A stretch of DNA of 64,000 bases, taken from positions 744,001-808,000 of the forward strand of contig CAWINI010000003.1 of the NCBI GenBank assembly GCA_963837395.1, given 5' to 3'. The DNA is from CAVZQN01 sp963837395 (GTDB lineage: Bacteria; Acidobacteriota; HRBIN11; JAKEFK01). The position numbers and the translations under genes are program-made. The notes under the pieces are model-generated. The model saw only the letters and a list, made by a program, of their open reading frames with translations, was not told the DNA's origin and made no database searches. Numbering within the stretch: the stretch's first letter is position 1; every line of letters begins with the position of its first letter. Shown here piece by piece: positions 18,075-26,497 of this stretch.

Positions 18075-18127
18075 CGCAGAGATCGCCGAGTAAAAGTATA
18101 TAAAATATCTCGGCGTGCCCGGCGACC
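18072..18127. repeat. Word repeat after rlmN
   Basis: AACGCAGAGATCGCCGAG followed by an AT-rich loop and CTCGGCG; CGCCGAG and CTCGGCG form a 7-bp stem. It starts at the rlmN stop codon. Confidence 0.5.
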
Positions 18128-18198
18128 ATAATAGTGGCTTTAGCATAAGAAAAAGGCCATTAATCCATTGTTTTATAGAAGGAAATGGTCGAGAAAAC

Positions 18199-18381
18199 CT
18201 AGGAAGATTTTTTTTGTGATGGTGGAGTAGGAACTTCTAGAAATTGGGTGTTGCGCTTCGCTTCAAAGACTCGTTGCTGCAACTTACCTACGATATTAAC
18301 TTTTTCTTCAAAGGAAAGAGAAGTAGCTTCAGCCTTCCTATACTCTTCTTTCGCTTTAAAGATTTCCTTAAGATCCTTGTT
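18199..18381 (-). CDS. Small charged helical protein, partner of the nucleotidyltransferase
   Basis: A 60-residue protein if translation starts at the GTG at 18381, which has GAGAGG seven bases upstream. An ATG at 18426 would add 15 residues but lies deep inside the preceding gene and has no such site. The sequence is mostly charged helix (LKEIFKAKEEYRKAEAT, then KVNIVGKLQQRVFEAKRN) with a serine/proline tail. It overlaps the end of the nucleotidyltransferase gene by about 14 bp, which implies coupled translation. No family recognised; a small regulatory or antitoxin-like partner is only a suggestion from the arrangement. Confidence 0.6.
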   Translation of the reverse strand, partial: NKDLKEIFKAKEEYRKAEATSLSFEEKVNIVGKLQQRVFEAKRNTQFLEVPTPPSQKKSS

Positions 18382-18910
18382 CACGTCTTGTCCTCTCGAA
18401 ACGAACCCATTTATCCATGAGCTCATGTCGTCTAAGAATATTATTTAGTTTGTCTTTATTTAAGTCAACTTTCTGCTCGAGAAGCATTTCAACTCTCGAA
18501 AGATGTTTTAAGGTCCCAGCATTAACCATCATAGCCGCTAAATGCTCAGCAGCAATGATTCGCGTTCGGGTACTACCGAAAATAATATCGCTCGCTTCTT
18601 CAACAGCTTCTTTAAATAGTGGTGGATCCATAGCCAGAAGGAATTGTACCAACTCCCCTTCTATTTTTATGTAAGGCCCGACTTCGGAATAACTTTTGTT
18701 TTTGAGGTAAGCATAAATATCTCCCAAATAATCAATGGAGTCTGCACGACTGGACGGAACTAAGACAAAAATATCAATATCTTCTGTCGTGAAGGGCACC
18801 GTGTAATAAATTGTGGCAAACCCGCCGCCTATTGCGTAAGTACTGATGATACCAATTGACTGCATCTCGTTAAGCACTTGTATCACTCGTTCAAAACTAG
18901 ACTGGTTCAT
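18368..18910 (-). CDS. AbiEii/DUF6036-like nucleotidyltransferase
   Basis: About 180 residues from the ATG at 18910; a TTG at 18937 could add nine. The pattern YAIGGGFATIYYTVPFTTEDIDIFV matches the nucleotidyltransferase core, in which GG and the DxD pair (here DID) bind nucleotide and metal. The rest is helical (EEASDIIFGSTRTRIIAAEHLAAMMVNAGTL at about 118-148), as in AbiEii-type proteins. Relatives include toxins of abortive-infection systems that modify tRNA, but many members have no assigned role. It overlaps a 60-residue helical protein in a two-gene unit isolated between repeats, a layout compatible with a toxin-antitoxin pair. Function is inferred from fold only. Confidence 0.72.
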   Translation of the reverse strand: MNQSSFERVIQVLNEMQSIGIISTYAIGGGFATIYYTVPFTTEDIDIFVLVPSSRADSIDYLGDIYAYLKNKSYSEVGPYIKIEGELVQFLLAMDPPLFKEAVEEASDIIFGSTRTRIIAAEHLAAMMVNAGTLKHLSRVEMLLEQKVDLNKDKLNNILRRHELMDKWVRFERTRREQGS

Positions 18911-19004
18911 AAGTCTTATTCTATTTCTATTTTTCAAGGAAGCGAGAAAACGTAATACCCGCTGAAAGTGCGAGAGACTCTCGCGCGCCCGGCGTTAAAA
19001 AAAA

Positions 19005-19952
19005 TTAGCCGAGAATTTCCTGTAGCTGCTTCGGGGAGATGTTGCCGCCGGACAAAATCAATGCAATGTTTTTGCCGCGCACACGGTCTTGCAATTTTAA
19101 TGCGGCTGCAAGCGATGCTGCACCTGCAGGCTCCGCCAGAGTTTTGACTTTTTCAAGATAAAGCCGCACTCCACGTTTCATTTCATCTTCTTCAACCAGA
19201 ATGAAATCGTCCAGATACTTCCACAAAATTTCTTGCGGCATCATGAATGGCACACGCGTGGCAAGCCCCTCAGCGAACGTTTCCATTTTTGATTCTGTCC
19301 ATTTCCGCGCTTTCCATGTTAAATATGCAGCAGGCGCCTTCGCGGCTTGCACTCCAATCACTTGCACATTCGGATTCAATGTTTTTGCAGCCAAGCATGC
19401 ACCAGCAGCACCACTGCCGCCTCCAACTGGAACAATAATCATTTCGATTTGTGGTTGTTCTTCCAAAATTTCCAGTGTATGAGTTCCAACACCTGCAATT
19501 AACAACGGTTCATCGCCTGATGAAATAAAGCGAAGCCCGCGTTCGCGCGCATAAGATTCCGCGAACCCGCGGCACTCGTCAAAATCTATTCCATGAAAAA
19601 TAATTTCCGCACCATAACTGCTGATTGCAGCAACTTTCACCGGATTTGCATTATCCGGCACTACTATCACAGCTTTCACACCAAAAGTGCGCGCGGCATA
19701 TGCGATCGATTGCCCATGATTTCCAGTTGATGCGGTAATCACACCAGCCTGACGTTCTTCATTTAACAGCTGTGAAATGAAATTGATGCCGCCACGAACC
19801 TTAAACGCACCGATCGGCTGATAATTTTCATGCTTCACCCAAACACGCGCTCCAACAATCTGATCCAGCGCTGGATAATTGTGCAATGGCGTTTGTGGCA
19901 AATATTTGCGGATGATTTGTCGGGCACTCAAGATATCTTTGAACTCCACCAT
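19005..19952 (-). CDS. PLP-dependent serine/threonine dehydratase-like enzyme
   Basis: A 315-residue fold-type II PLP enzyme. The cofactor lysine is in the motif PIGAFKVRGG, STGNHGQS binds the substrate carboxylate, and VGGGSGAAGA grips the phosphate. There is no ACT regulatory domain, so this is the short catabolic or racemase-like form, not full-length biosynthetic IlvA. Substrate (threonine, serine or another hydroxyamino acid) cannot be fixed from sequence. The ATG at 19952 is preferred because GGAG lies seven bases upstream and the gene then starts 12 bp after the preceding stop. The TTG at 19964 has no such site. It is probably co-transcribed with the MrfB-like exonuclease gene. Confidence 0.88.
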   Translation of the reverse strand: MVEFKDILSARQIIRKYLPQTPLHNYPALDQIVGARVWVKHENYQPIGAFKVRGGINFISQLLNEERQAGVITASTGNHGQSIAYAARTFGVKAVIVVPDNANPVKVAAISSYGAEIIFHGIDFDECRGFAESYARERGLRFISSGDEPLLIAGVGTHTLEILEEQPQIEMIIVPVGGGSGAAGACLAAKTLNPNVQVIGVQAAKAPAAYLTWKARKWTESKMETFAEGLATRVPFMMPQEILWKYLDDFILVEEDEMKRGVRLYLEKVKTLAEPAGAASLAAALKLQDRVRGKNIALILSGGNISPKQLQEILG

Positions 19953-19964
19953 AGCTAACTCCAA

Positions 19965-21170
19965 TCAGGTGCTAAGACTCAGAGGCGATCTTTTTCTCTC
20001 AAGCCTTTTCTTTCGATGATACCAGGGACCGATTGCCTCTGCATATTTCTGACTTAATCCGCGAAATTTTTCAAATCGGCGGATGTGGCCTTCAACCAGT
20101 TTTAATGCTAACTCCGGATCTTTTAAATCATGCTCACATAAAATACACAATCTTCTGCAGAGTTCACTGTCCGTGACTTGCTCACCAACTTCCCCGATTA
20201 ACCATTGCATCCGTTCTAAATCTTTTACTCTTCGCAGATTCCGCGCGATTACCATCAAGACAAGATCGCGATCTAAATCAGAATCGCCATCCAATGCGCG
20301 CATCAAATGATCCAGCGCAGCAGGAAAATCTTTTTGGCGTTCATGTAGCAGCGCCAATGAAAAATGCTCTTCAGGTGAAGCTTCATTGCCCTGCTTTAAC
20401 AAACAAGCTCTGGCCATCAAAACAGCAAGCGACAAAATATCAAGCTGATTATGATGAAGGACTTGTTGAATCAAATTCGTACTGGCGAAACGAAGGTAAT
20501 TTGCGTACGCAGATGGAATGAGATGTCCGGGAATATCAAACTCCCGGAAAAATTGGAGAACGCACCTTTCCAAATTCACAAGATCGCAATCATGAAATCG
20601 CCGCTTCCATAATCGTCTTGCTACAAACAACATATCAATGTGTTGTTTATTTTCCAGCGGATCGTCTTTACGATGCATTAAATATCGGTTGCGTAAAATC
20701 TGCGTATCGAAACATTTTCCATTGTAAGTAACAAGCACATCATAATTTTTCAGGAAACTTTCGATAGCGCACAAAAACGCGGATTCTTCTGCCAGATCAT
20801 GAAGAAAAAATTGACGTATTTGAAAATAACCTTGTTCTACAAATCCAAATCCAACCAGAAAAGCATACGTTCCTGTACCGCCTGCGGTGCCTGTAGTTTC
20901 GATGTCGAAAAACAAAGTTTTGTGCAATGAAAATTCTTGCAATGAATGATCCACGGTCAAGAAACGCAACGTAGAGATAGAAGGATCCGGGAACTTTTTG
21001 AGGTCAATTTGGCCGTGGTATTCGATGTAAATTTTGTCGCAGACATACGTCTCACCGGCTTCATTTTTCAGCGAAACGAGGCCGGGCAATGGCCCTGTTG
21101 CATGCAGCGTTTTTGGTCTTTTGTCGACGGTAGTTAATTTAAGAGCGCGCAGACGTTCCCTTAAATCCAT
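19965..21170 (-). CDS. mrfB: MrfB/YprB-like RNase H-fold exonuclease
   Basis: A 401-residue protein resembling Bacillus subtilis YprB (MrfB), the nuclease partner of helicase MrfA in repair of mitomycin-type DNA damage. The DEDDh exonuclease core is intact: D89 and E91 (FDIETTGTAGGTGTY), D155 (TYNGKCFD), and H239 with D244 (HHNQLDILSL). The segment HIDMLFVARRLWKRRFHDCDL and the ETTG-GG-TY pattern are typical of the YprB branch. The C-terminal part is helical and TPR-like. Its likely partner helicase lies about 3 kb away on the same strand, with an exported metallopeptidase gene on the opposite strand between them. Activity is inferred from homology seen by eye. Confidence 0.85.
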   Translation of the reverse strand: MDLRERLRALKLTTVDKRPKTLHATGPLPGLVSLKNEAGETYVCDKIYIEYHGQIDLKKFPDPSISTLRFLTVDHSLQEFSLHKTLFFDIETTGTAGGTGTYAFLVGFGFVEQGYFQIRQFFLHDLAEESAFLCAIESFLKNYDVLVTYNGKCFDTQILRNRYLMHRKDDPLENKQHIDMLFVARRLWKRRFHDCDLVNLERCVLQFFREFDIPGHLIPSAYANYLRFASTNLIQQVLHHNQLDILSLAVLMARACLLKQGNEASPEEHFSLALLHERQKDFPAALDHLMRALDGDSDLDRDLVLMVIARNLRRVKDLERMQWLIGEVGEQVTDSELCRRLCILCEHDLKDPELALKLVEGHIRRFEKFRGLSQKYAEAIGPWYHRKKRLERKRSPLSLST

Positions 21171-21210
21171 CCAAAATCATCTCCGCCACCCATCATAACA
21201 CACCATAATG

Positions 21211-21233
21211 TGCCTCTGCGGTCAAATTTGACC
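21211..21233. repeat. Word repeat and 14-bp palindrome in a divergent promoter region
   Basis: CCTCTGCGGTCAAA belongs to the CTCTGCGGT family. Overlapping it, GGTCAAATTTGACC (21220-21233) is a perfect 14-bp palindrome between the divergently transcribed mrfB-like and metallopeptidase genes, so an operator role is possible. Confidence 0.45.
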
Positions 21234-21293
21234 CGCATAGCGCACTACTAATAGAATAAACCAAACATATATAGAAGTTAGACAGGGGGCTCA

Positions 21294-24047
21294 ATGAAAG
21301 AATGGGGTAGGTATTTTCTTTTTGTTTTTGTTTTACTTTTCTATATCACTTCAAATTTCCTGAATGCTGCGGATTTCTCGGATGATGGTGTCTGGCAACG
21401 AATTCCAGAACACAAGATTCAACACGCCGGAATTCGAGCAACCTCTCCTCGGCCTGATTTAACTTTTCAAATCAATCAAGAAATTCTGAAAGGTATTCTC
21501 AAACAAGCGCCGCTTGAATTCACTTCAGAAGCGATAACCAAAAATATTTCGTTAAGCCTGCCGCTGCCAGATGGAAGATTCACTAGATTCCGCATTGAAG
21601 AATCTCCAATCATCGAACCGGCATTAGCAGCAAAGTATCCCGAAATCAAAACGTATCGCGGACAAGGAATCGATGATCGCACAATGACTGTTCGCCTGGG
21701 TTGGACCTCCGGCGGCTTTCACGCTTTCGGATTAACAACCGATCGGAGTTTTTATGTTGGTGTTTATCAATTCGGCGATACTCAAAATTACGTCAGTTAT
21801 TGGGGCGATAAGGATAGTCTCCCGGCAAAACATTTTGAGTGCCTGGTAAATGATCAATTCAAATCAAACTTTAAAGCTCCGTTCCCTGCTCAACCAGATA
21901 ATGGTGACATATTACGTTCATACACGACGGCCATTGCTGCAACCGGCGAATACACTCAAAAATTTCCGCCCGGCACAAAAGCCTCAGCACTCAACGATGG
22001 AATCATTCCTACAACGAATTCGTTCAATACAATTCTGGAACGCGAATTCACTGTGCGGCTGGTTTTGGTCGGCAATGAAGATCAAATTATTTTTACCGAT
22101 GGTGCAACGGATCCTTACACTGCGAATGATCCATCCACAATGCTTGGTGAAAATCAGACCACGATAGATAACCAAATCGGGTCAGCAAATTACGATATTG
22201 GTCATGTTTTTGGCGGAATCGGTGGAAGTGGTGTTGCTTATATTGGAGTTCCGTGTAATTCAGGATTCAAAGCTCAAGGCGTTTCAACTTACTCAAATCC
22301 GATGGGCACAACTTTCCTTGTCGATTTAGTCGCACATGAGTTCGGACATCAATTTAATGCCAATCATTCCTTTAACGGAACCACCGGCTCCTGCGGACCA
22401 AATCGCCATGGATCAACCGCATGGGAACCTGGAAGTGGATCGACAATCATGTCTTATTCCGGAAGTTGTGGCGCTGAAAATATTCAAAGCTTCAGCGATC
22501 CTTTTTATCATGTTGGAAGTTATGATGAAGTAAATTCATTGATTCCATTCACAAGTTGCGATACTGAAACTTCCACTGGTAATAATCCGCCGACTGTTGA
22601 TGCCGGACCAAATTACACCATTCCACAAAGTACACCTTTTACGTTAACAGCAACAGGAAACGATCCGGATGGCGATGCCCTCACTTACAACTGGGAGGAG
22701 AAAGATCTCGGAAATGCTTCGCCTCCGTTAACCGATGATGGGAGCCGTCCGATCTTCAGAACATGGACTCCACAAACATCTCCTTCACGAACTTTTCCCA
22801 GACTTCAGGATGTTTTGGATGGCGGTCTGATTTTAGGGGAAGCATGGCCAACAACCGATAGAACACTAAATTTTCGGGTAACCGCTCGCGATAACCATGC
22901 AGGTGCCGGTGGAACTTCATATGACTCCATGGTAGTTACTGTTGAAAATGGTGCAGGACCATTTGTGGTTACATATCCGGATACAAATGTGACCTGGACC
23001 GGGGGAACTGCTGAAACCGTTACCTGGAATGTGGCTGGAACTAATTCTGCACCGGTTAATACTGCAAACGTTAAAATCCTGCTATCAACTGATAGCGGTA
23101 TGACATTTCCAATTGAACTTGCTTCATCGACTCCCAATGATGGATCGCAAAACATTACTGTCCCCCTTGTCACTACAACAACAGCGCGAGTAAAGATCGA
23201 AGCGATCGGAAATATTTTCTTTGATATTTCAAACGCCGATTTCACCATCAACACTTCCGGCTGCACAATGATTACCGTAAATCCTCCAACATTGCCTGAT
23301 GGCTTGCTTGGAACTGCATACAATCAAACGATAACAGCAACAGGTGGAACTGCTCCATTTACATTCGCAGTTACATCCGGATCTCTTCCACCTGGATTAA
23401 CGTTGGCATCCGATGGCGCTTTAACAGGAACACCAACTGCAACCGGAAATTATTCGTTTGTAATCACAGCAACTGATGCAAACAGTTGCACCGGAACACG
23501 ATCGTATACTGTCAGCATTACAAGCAATACTTGTTTGTTCTGCGATAACTTTAACGATGGCACTCTCAGCACTGGTTGGACTTACATAAAACCGAACTGG
23601 ACAGAAAACGGGGGTTTTCTAGCCGGCACACCTACAGGAAGGAAAGCAATTGCAATTGCTACTCCAATTTTTGGTGGTTGCAGTAACTGCACTGTGGAAG
23701 CTGAAATGCAAACAGCAGGCGGACCCGGAAATCGTGTATGGCTGCTGGCATGGTATACCGATAAGAAAAATACTGTTGAATTGTTGATGAAAGAAGAAAA
23801 AGATTTCTGGGTGTTAAAGCAAAGATCGAATGGATCTGTTGTAACAAAAGCAAAAGGCGCAGCAACAATCGATCCGAATACAACTTACGATGCGAAAATC
23901 GTTTTTGATGGAAATCAATTCCAGCTTTACATCAATAATACGTTGCTGATTACGCTATCGAAAGGTGCCGGCACAAATCCGAACGGCACGGTTGGTTTTC
24001 AATTGAAATTAACAACCGGAAGTTTTGATTCGATTAACGTCAATTAA
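21294..24047 (+). CDS. Exported reprolysin-like metallopeptidase with PKD/Ig and shared C-terminal domains
   Basis: A 917-residue exported metzincin. A signal peptide (about 1-26) precedes a propeptide-like region. The catalytic domain (about 205-430) has the zinc motif HEFGHQFNANH (ligands H348, H352, H358; base E349) and a Met-turn at STIMSYSG (M386). The usual glycine of HExxHxxGxxH is asparagine (N355). A PKD-like region (NNPPTVDAGPNYTI) follows, then a further beta domain, one He_PIG Ig-like domain (PDGLLGTAYNQTITATGGTAP) and, from about 747, the CxxCDNFNDG terminal domain shared with the kelch proteins. AGGGGG precedes the start. It is flanked by the two halves of a DNA-repair module on the opposite strand. 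Substrate unknown. Confidence 0.88.
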   Translation: MKEWGRYFLFVFVLLFYITSNFLNAADFSDDGVWQRIPEHKIQHAGIRATSPRPDLTFQINQEILKGILKQAPLEFTSEAITKNISLSLPLPDGRFTRFRIEESPIIEPALAAKYPEIKTYRGQGIDDRTMTVRLGWTSGGFHAFGLTTDRSFYVGVYQFGDTQNYVSYWGDKDSLPAKHFECLVNDQFKSNFKAPFPAQPDNGDILRSYTTAIAATGEYTQKFPPGTKASALNDGIIPTTNSFNTILEREFTVRLVLVGNEDQIIFTDGATDPYTANDPSTMLGENQTTIDNQIGSANYDIGHVFGGIGGSGVAYIGVPCNSGFKAQGVSTYSNPMGTTFLVDLVAHEFGHQFNANHSFNGTTGSCGPNRHGSTAWEPGSGSTIMSYSGSCGAENIQSFSDPFYHVGSYDEVNSLIPFTSCDTETSTGNNPPTVDAGPNYTIPQSTPFTLTATGNDPDGDALTYNWEEKDLGNASPPLTDDGSRPIFRTWTPQTSPSRTFPRLQDVLDGGLILGEAWPTTDRTLNFRVTARDNHAGAGGTSYDSMVVTVENGAGPFVVTYPDTNVTWTGGTAETVTWNVAGTNSAPVNTANVKILLSTDSGMTFPIELASSTPNDGSQNITVPLVTTTTARVKIEAIGNIFFDISNADFTINTSGCTMITVNPPTLPDGLLGTAYNQTITATGGTAPFTFAVTSGSLPPGLTLASDGALTGTPTATGNYSFVITATDANSCTGTRSYTVSITSNTCLFCDNFNDGTLSTGWTYIKPNWTENGGFLAGTPTGRKAIAIATPIFGGCSNCTVEAEMQTAGGPGNRVWLLAWYTDKKNTVELLMKEEKDFWVLKQRSNGSVVTKAKGAATIDPNTTYDAKIVFDGNQFQLYINNTLLITLSKGAGTNPNGTVGFQLKLTTGSFDSINVN

Positions 24048-24052
24048 AAACT

Positions 24053-24107
24053 ACCGCAGAGAACGCTGAGATTATTTCTTTTCTGCGAATTCTGCGATCT
24101 CTGCGGT
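24053..24107. repeat. Palindromic word repeat between convergent genes
   Basis: Perfect 9-bp arms ACCGCAGAG (24053-24061) and CTCTGCGGT (24099-24107) enclose further CTGCG words. This is the cleanest complete copy of the CTCTGCGGT family. It may serve as a bidirectional terminator, although it lacks a long T tract. Confidence 0.7.
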
Positions 24108-24113
24108 AAAATC

Positions 24114-26429
24114 CTAATACGCTTTGGAAAGCAAGTACATTACCATCTCGCGTGTGCGGCCTGAATAAGGAGATTGTGCACCGATGCAGGATGGGCAACC
24201 ATTCTGACATGCGCAATTACGCACCAAACTTTCGACAGCGGCAAGCAAATTATTTCGTTGATCAAACAACGTTTTGCTGAATCCGATACCGCCGGGATAT
24301 TTGTCGTACAAGTAAATATTTGGTTGAAATGCCAGGCGTGATGGATCTGCAGTTTCCGGACGCCGTAATTGTCGCTGATAAATTTTGTGATCTTGAAGGG
24401 TGTCAACAACAGAAACGCCTAAATCGCGAAGATCGCACATCAATGAGATCACAGCGATCCCTCGCAACGCATAAGAAAGACCACGAACACCATCAATCTT
24501 TTCTTCGGAATCAAAAGGAGCTGCATCCAGAACTTCACGCGGAATACTTAACCAGAACGCAGTGGTATGCCATTCATGTTCCGGGAGACTGAGTTCTCCG
24601 GAGCCAACATTTTCCAGGGTAAAAAATTTCAGCTTCTTGAATCCAACAACTTCTTCAGTCACCTGAATCTCGCCATGTGACGGCAAAAATCTTTCGGCTG
24701 CTTGCTGCTCAAAAATCTCCAGCACTTTTACATCCGTATACGAAATTGCATCGGTATAATAATCTGCTTCAACCGGACGTACTAAAGCTTTGCGGCCTTC
24801 AAAATCGAGGCGATCAACGAAAAACGGATTTCCTTCACATAGATAAATTGCCTTTTCATGCAAGGTAGTCAGTGCGCTGCCGAAATCTACCTCTGCAATC
24901 ACTTCATTTCCGCGACTGGTATCAACAACCAGAAAATTATCGGAAGTAATCCGCCTTAAACTCACAGCATTAGCCGGATAAGCTTCATTGATCCAGTGAT
25001 GTGCATCACCGGCCTGATGAACGAAACCTTCCTCTTTCAAAAATCCAAGAATTTCACCAAGATCTTCACCGCCAAACGCTTCCGTAACGCGAAATGGCAA
25101 TTCAAAGGATGCACATTTCACATGATCAACAAGGATGTGCAGGTTATCAGGATTTGTGCGGGCGTGCTCCGGGGAAGCCCCAAAAAAATATTCGGGGTTG
25201 GACATTAAGAATTGATCAACCGGTGATGAGCTTGCAACCAGCACTGTAATTGAAGGACGATCACGGCGCCCCGCTCTTCCCGCCTGTTGCCACGAACTAC
25301 TAATCGTGCCGGGATATCCAGCCAATACACTTGCATCCAGCGATCCGATATCAATCCCTAACTCCAGCGCATTGGTACAAACCACACCGCGGATTTCTCC
25401 GGAACGAAGTCCGGCTTCAATTTCCCGCCGGACCGATGGCAAGTACCCGCCACGATAACCACGAATCTCGCCAGCTTTCAAAACTTGCGCAGTTTGCCTT
25501 TCCTGCAGGTAAGTCAACAGAATTTCCATGATCAATCTGCTGGGCGCAAAAACGATTGTATGGAGATCATGATCCAAAAAGTAATTCGCAATAGCTTGAG
25601 ATTGCTTTACATACGAGCGCCTGATTCCAAGTGTTGGATTTACAACCGGAGGATTGAAAAAGATAAAGTGCTTCTCTCCTGACGGCGCTCCGTTATTCGA
25701 AACCAATTCCACCGGCAATTCCAGGATCTGTTCGGCATGTTCTTTGGGATTCGCTATGGTTGCCGAACAGCAAATAAACTGAGGTTGGCTGCCATAAAAC
25801 TCACAGATCCTACGTAATCGACGTACTACATTTGTAATATGACTACCGAAAACTCCACGGTAGGAATGGAGCTCATCAAGCACTATGAATTTCAAATTCT
25901 CGAACAACTTCTGCCACTTTACGTGATGCGGGAGAATTCCGGAGTGAAGCATATCCGGATTGGTGATCACGATATGGCCTTGCGATCGGATCGCCTGACG
26001 GGCATCGACGGGAGTATCGCCATCAAATGTAAATGCCTTCACATCAGGTGCGGCATAATCTAAGAGCGCTTGAATTTCCGCCAGCTGATCCTGCGAAAGG
26101 GCTTTTGTCGGGAAAAGATACATTGCCCGGGCAGTAGGTTGTTCCAAAATCTTTTGCACCACAGGCACGTTGTAGCAAAGAGTTTTGCCTGAAGCAGTTG
26201 GAGTGATTACAACAATATTCTTCCCTTCTGACAACAACTGCCATGATTCGGCCTGGTGTGTATATGGAAGTTCGATGCCTCTCACTTTGAGGGCATCGAT
26301 TATCTCTGGCGGAACTGATTCAGGAAAAGGCACACAGCGAGCCAGCCGCGGTGCAATGATCCGATGATTGACAATTTCGTTAGAAAATTGGTTCTTAAAC
26401 TTTTGCAGGACCTCAGAAAAATCAATCAT
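24114..26429 (-). CDS. mrfA: MrfA/YprA-like superfamily 2 helicase with DUF1998
   Basis: A 771-residue DEAD/DEAH-type helicase like Bacillus YprA (MrfA), which acts with the exonuclease MrfB against mitomycin-type lesions. Motif I is TPTASGKT, motif II is DELH (in VLDELHSYRG), and SATIANP and QQAGRAGRRDRPS complete the helicase core. The C-terminal DUF1998 region ends with a four-cysteine metal site (C739, C741, C745, C748 in CACQNGCPSCIG) required in MrfA homologues. Length and order fit the family well. It starts 39 bp after rsmB, and that spacer is a GC-rich repeat with no visible Shine-Dalgarno site. The mrfB-like gene lies downstream on the same strand, beyond an oppositely oriented metallopeptidase gene. 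Confidence 0.9.
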   Translation of the reverse strand: MIDFSEVLQKFKNQFSNEIVNHRIIAPRLARCVPFPESVPPEIIDALKVRGIELPYTHQAESWQLLSEGKNIVVITPTASGKTLCYNVPVVQKILEQPTARAMYLFPTKALSQDQLAEIQALLDYAAPDVKAFTFDGDTPVDARQAIRSQGHIVITNPDMLHSGILPHHVKWQKLFENLKFIVLDELHSYRGVFGSHITNVVRRLRRICEFYGSQPQFICCSATIANPKEHAEQILELPVELVSNNGAPSGEKHFIFFNPPVVNPTLGIRRSYVKQSQAIANYFLDHDLHTIVFAPSRLIMEILLTYLQERQTAQVLKAGEIRGYRGGYLPSVRREIEAGLRSGEIRGVVCTNALELGIDIGSLDASVLAGYPGTISSSWQQAGRAGRRDRPSITVLVASSSPVDQFLMSNPEYFFGASPEHARTNPDNLHILVDHVKCASFELPFRVTEAFGGEDLGEILGFLKEEGFVHQAGDAHHWINEAYPANAVSLRRITSDNFLVVDTSRGNEVIAEVDFGSALTTLHEKAIYLCEGNPFFVDRLDFEGRKALVRPVEADYYTDAISYTDVKVLEIFEQQAAERFLPSHGEIQVTEEVVGFKKLKFFTLENVGSGELSLPEHEWHTTAFWLSIPREVLDAAPFDSEEKIDGVRGLSYALRGIAVISLMCDLRDLGVSVVDTLQDHKIYQRQLRRPETADPSRLAFQPNIYLYDKYPGGIGFSKTLFDQRNNLLAAVESLVRNCACQNGCPSCIGAQSPYSGRTREMVMYLLSKAY

Positions 26430-26439
26430 CGTAGACCCA

Positions 26440-26497
26440 GGAGCGCGGGCCTCCGTGCCCGCGATATTTCACTGGCGGGCAGGGACGCCCGCTCTCC
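26440..26497. repeat. GC-rich double-hairpin repeat, copy 2, overlapping the rsmB 3' end
   Basis: Same structure as 7971-8029 in reverse orientation: GCGGGC/GCCCGC stems with loops CTCCGT and AGGGAC. It covers the last codons and the stop of rsmB and most of the spacer before the helicase gene. Confidence 0.75.
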
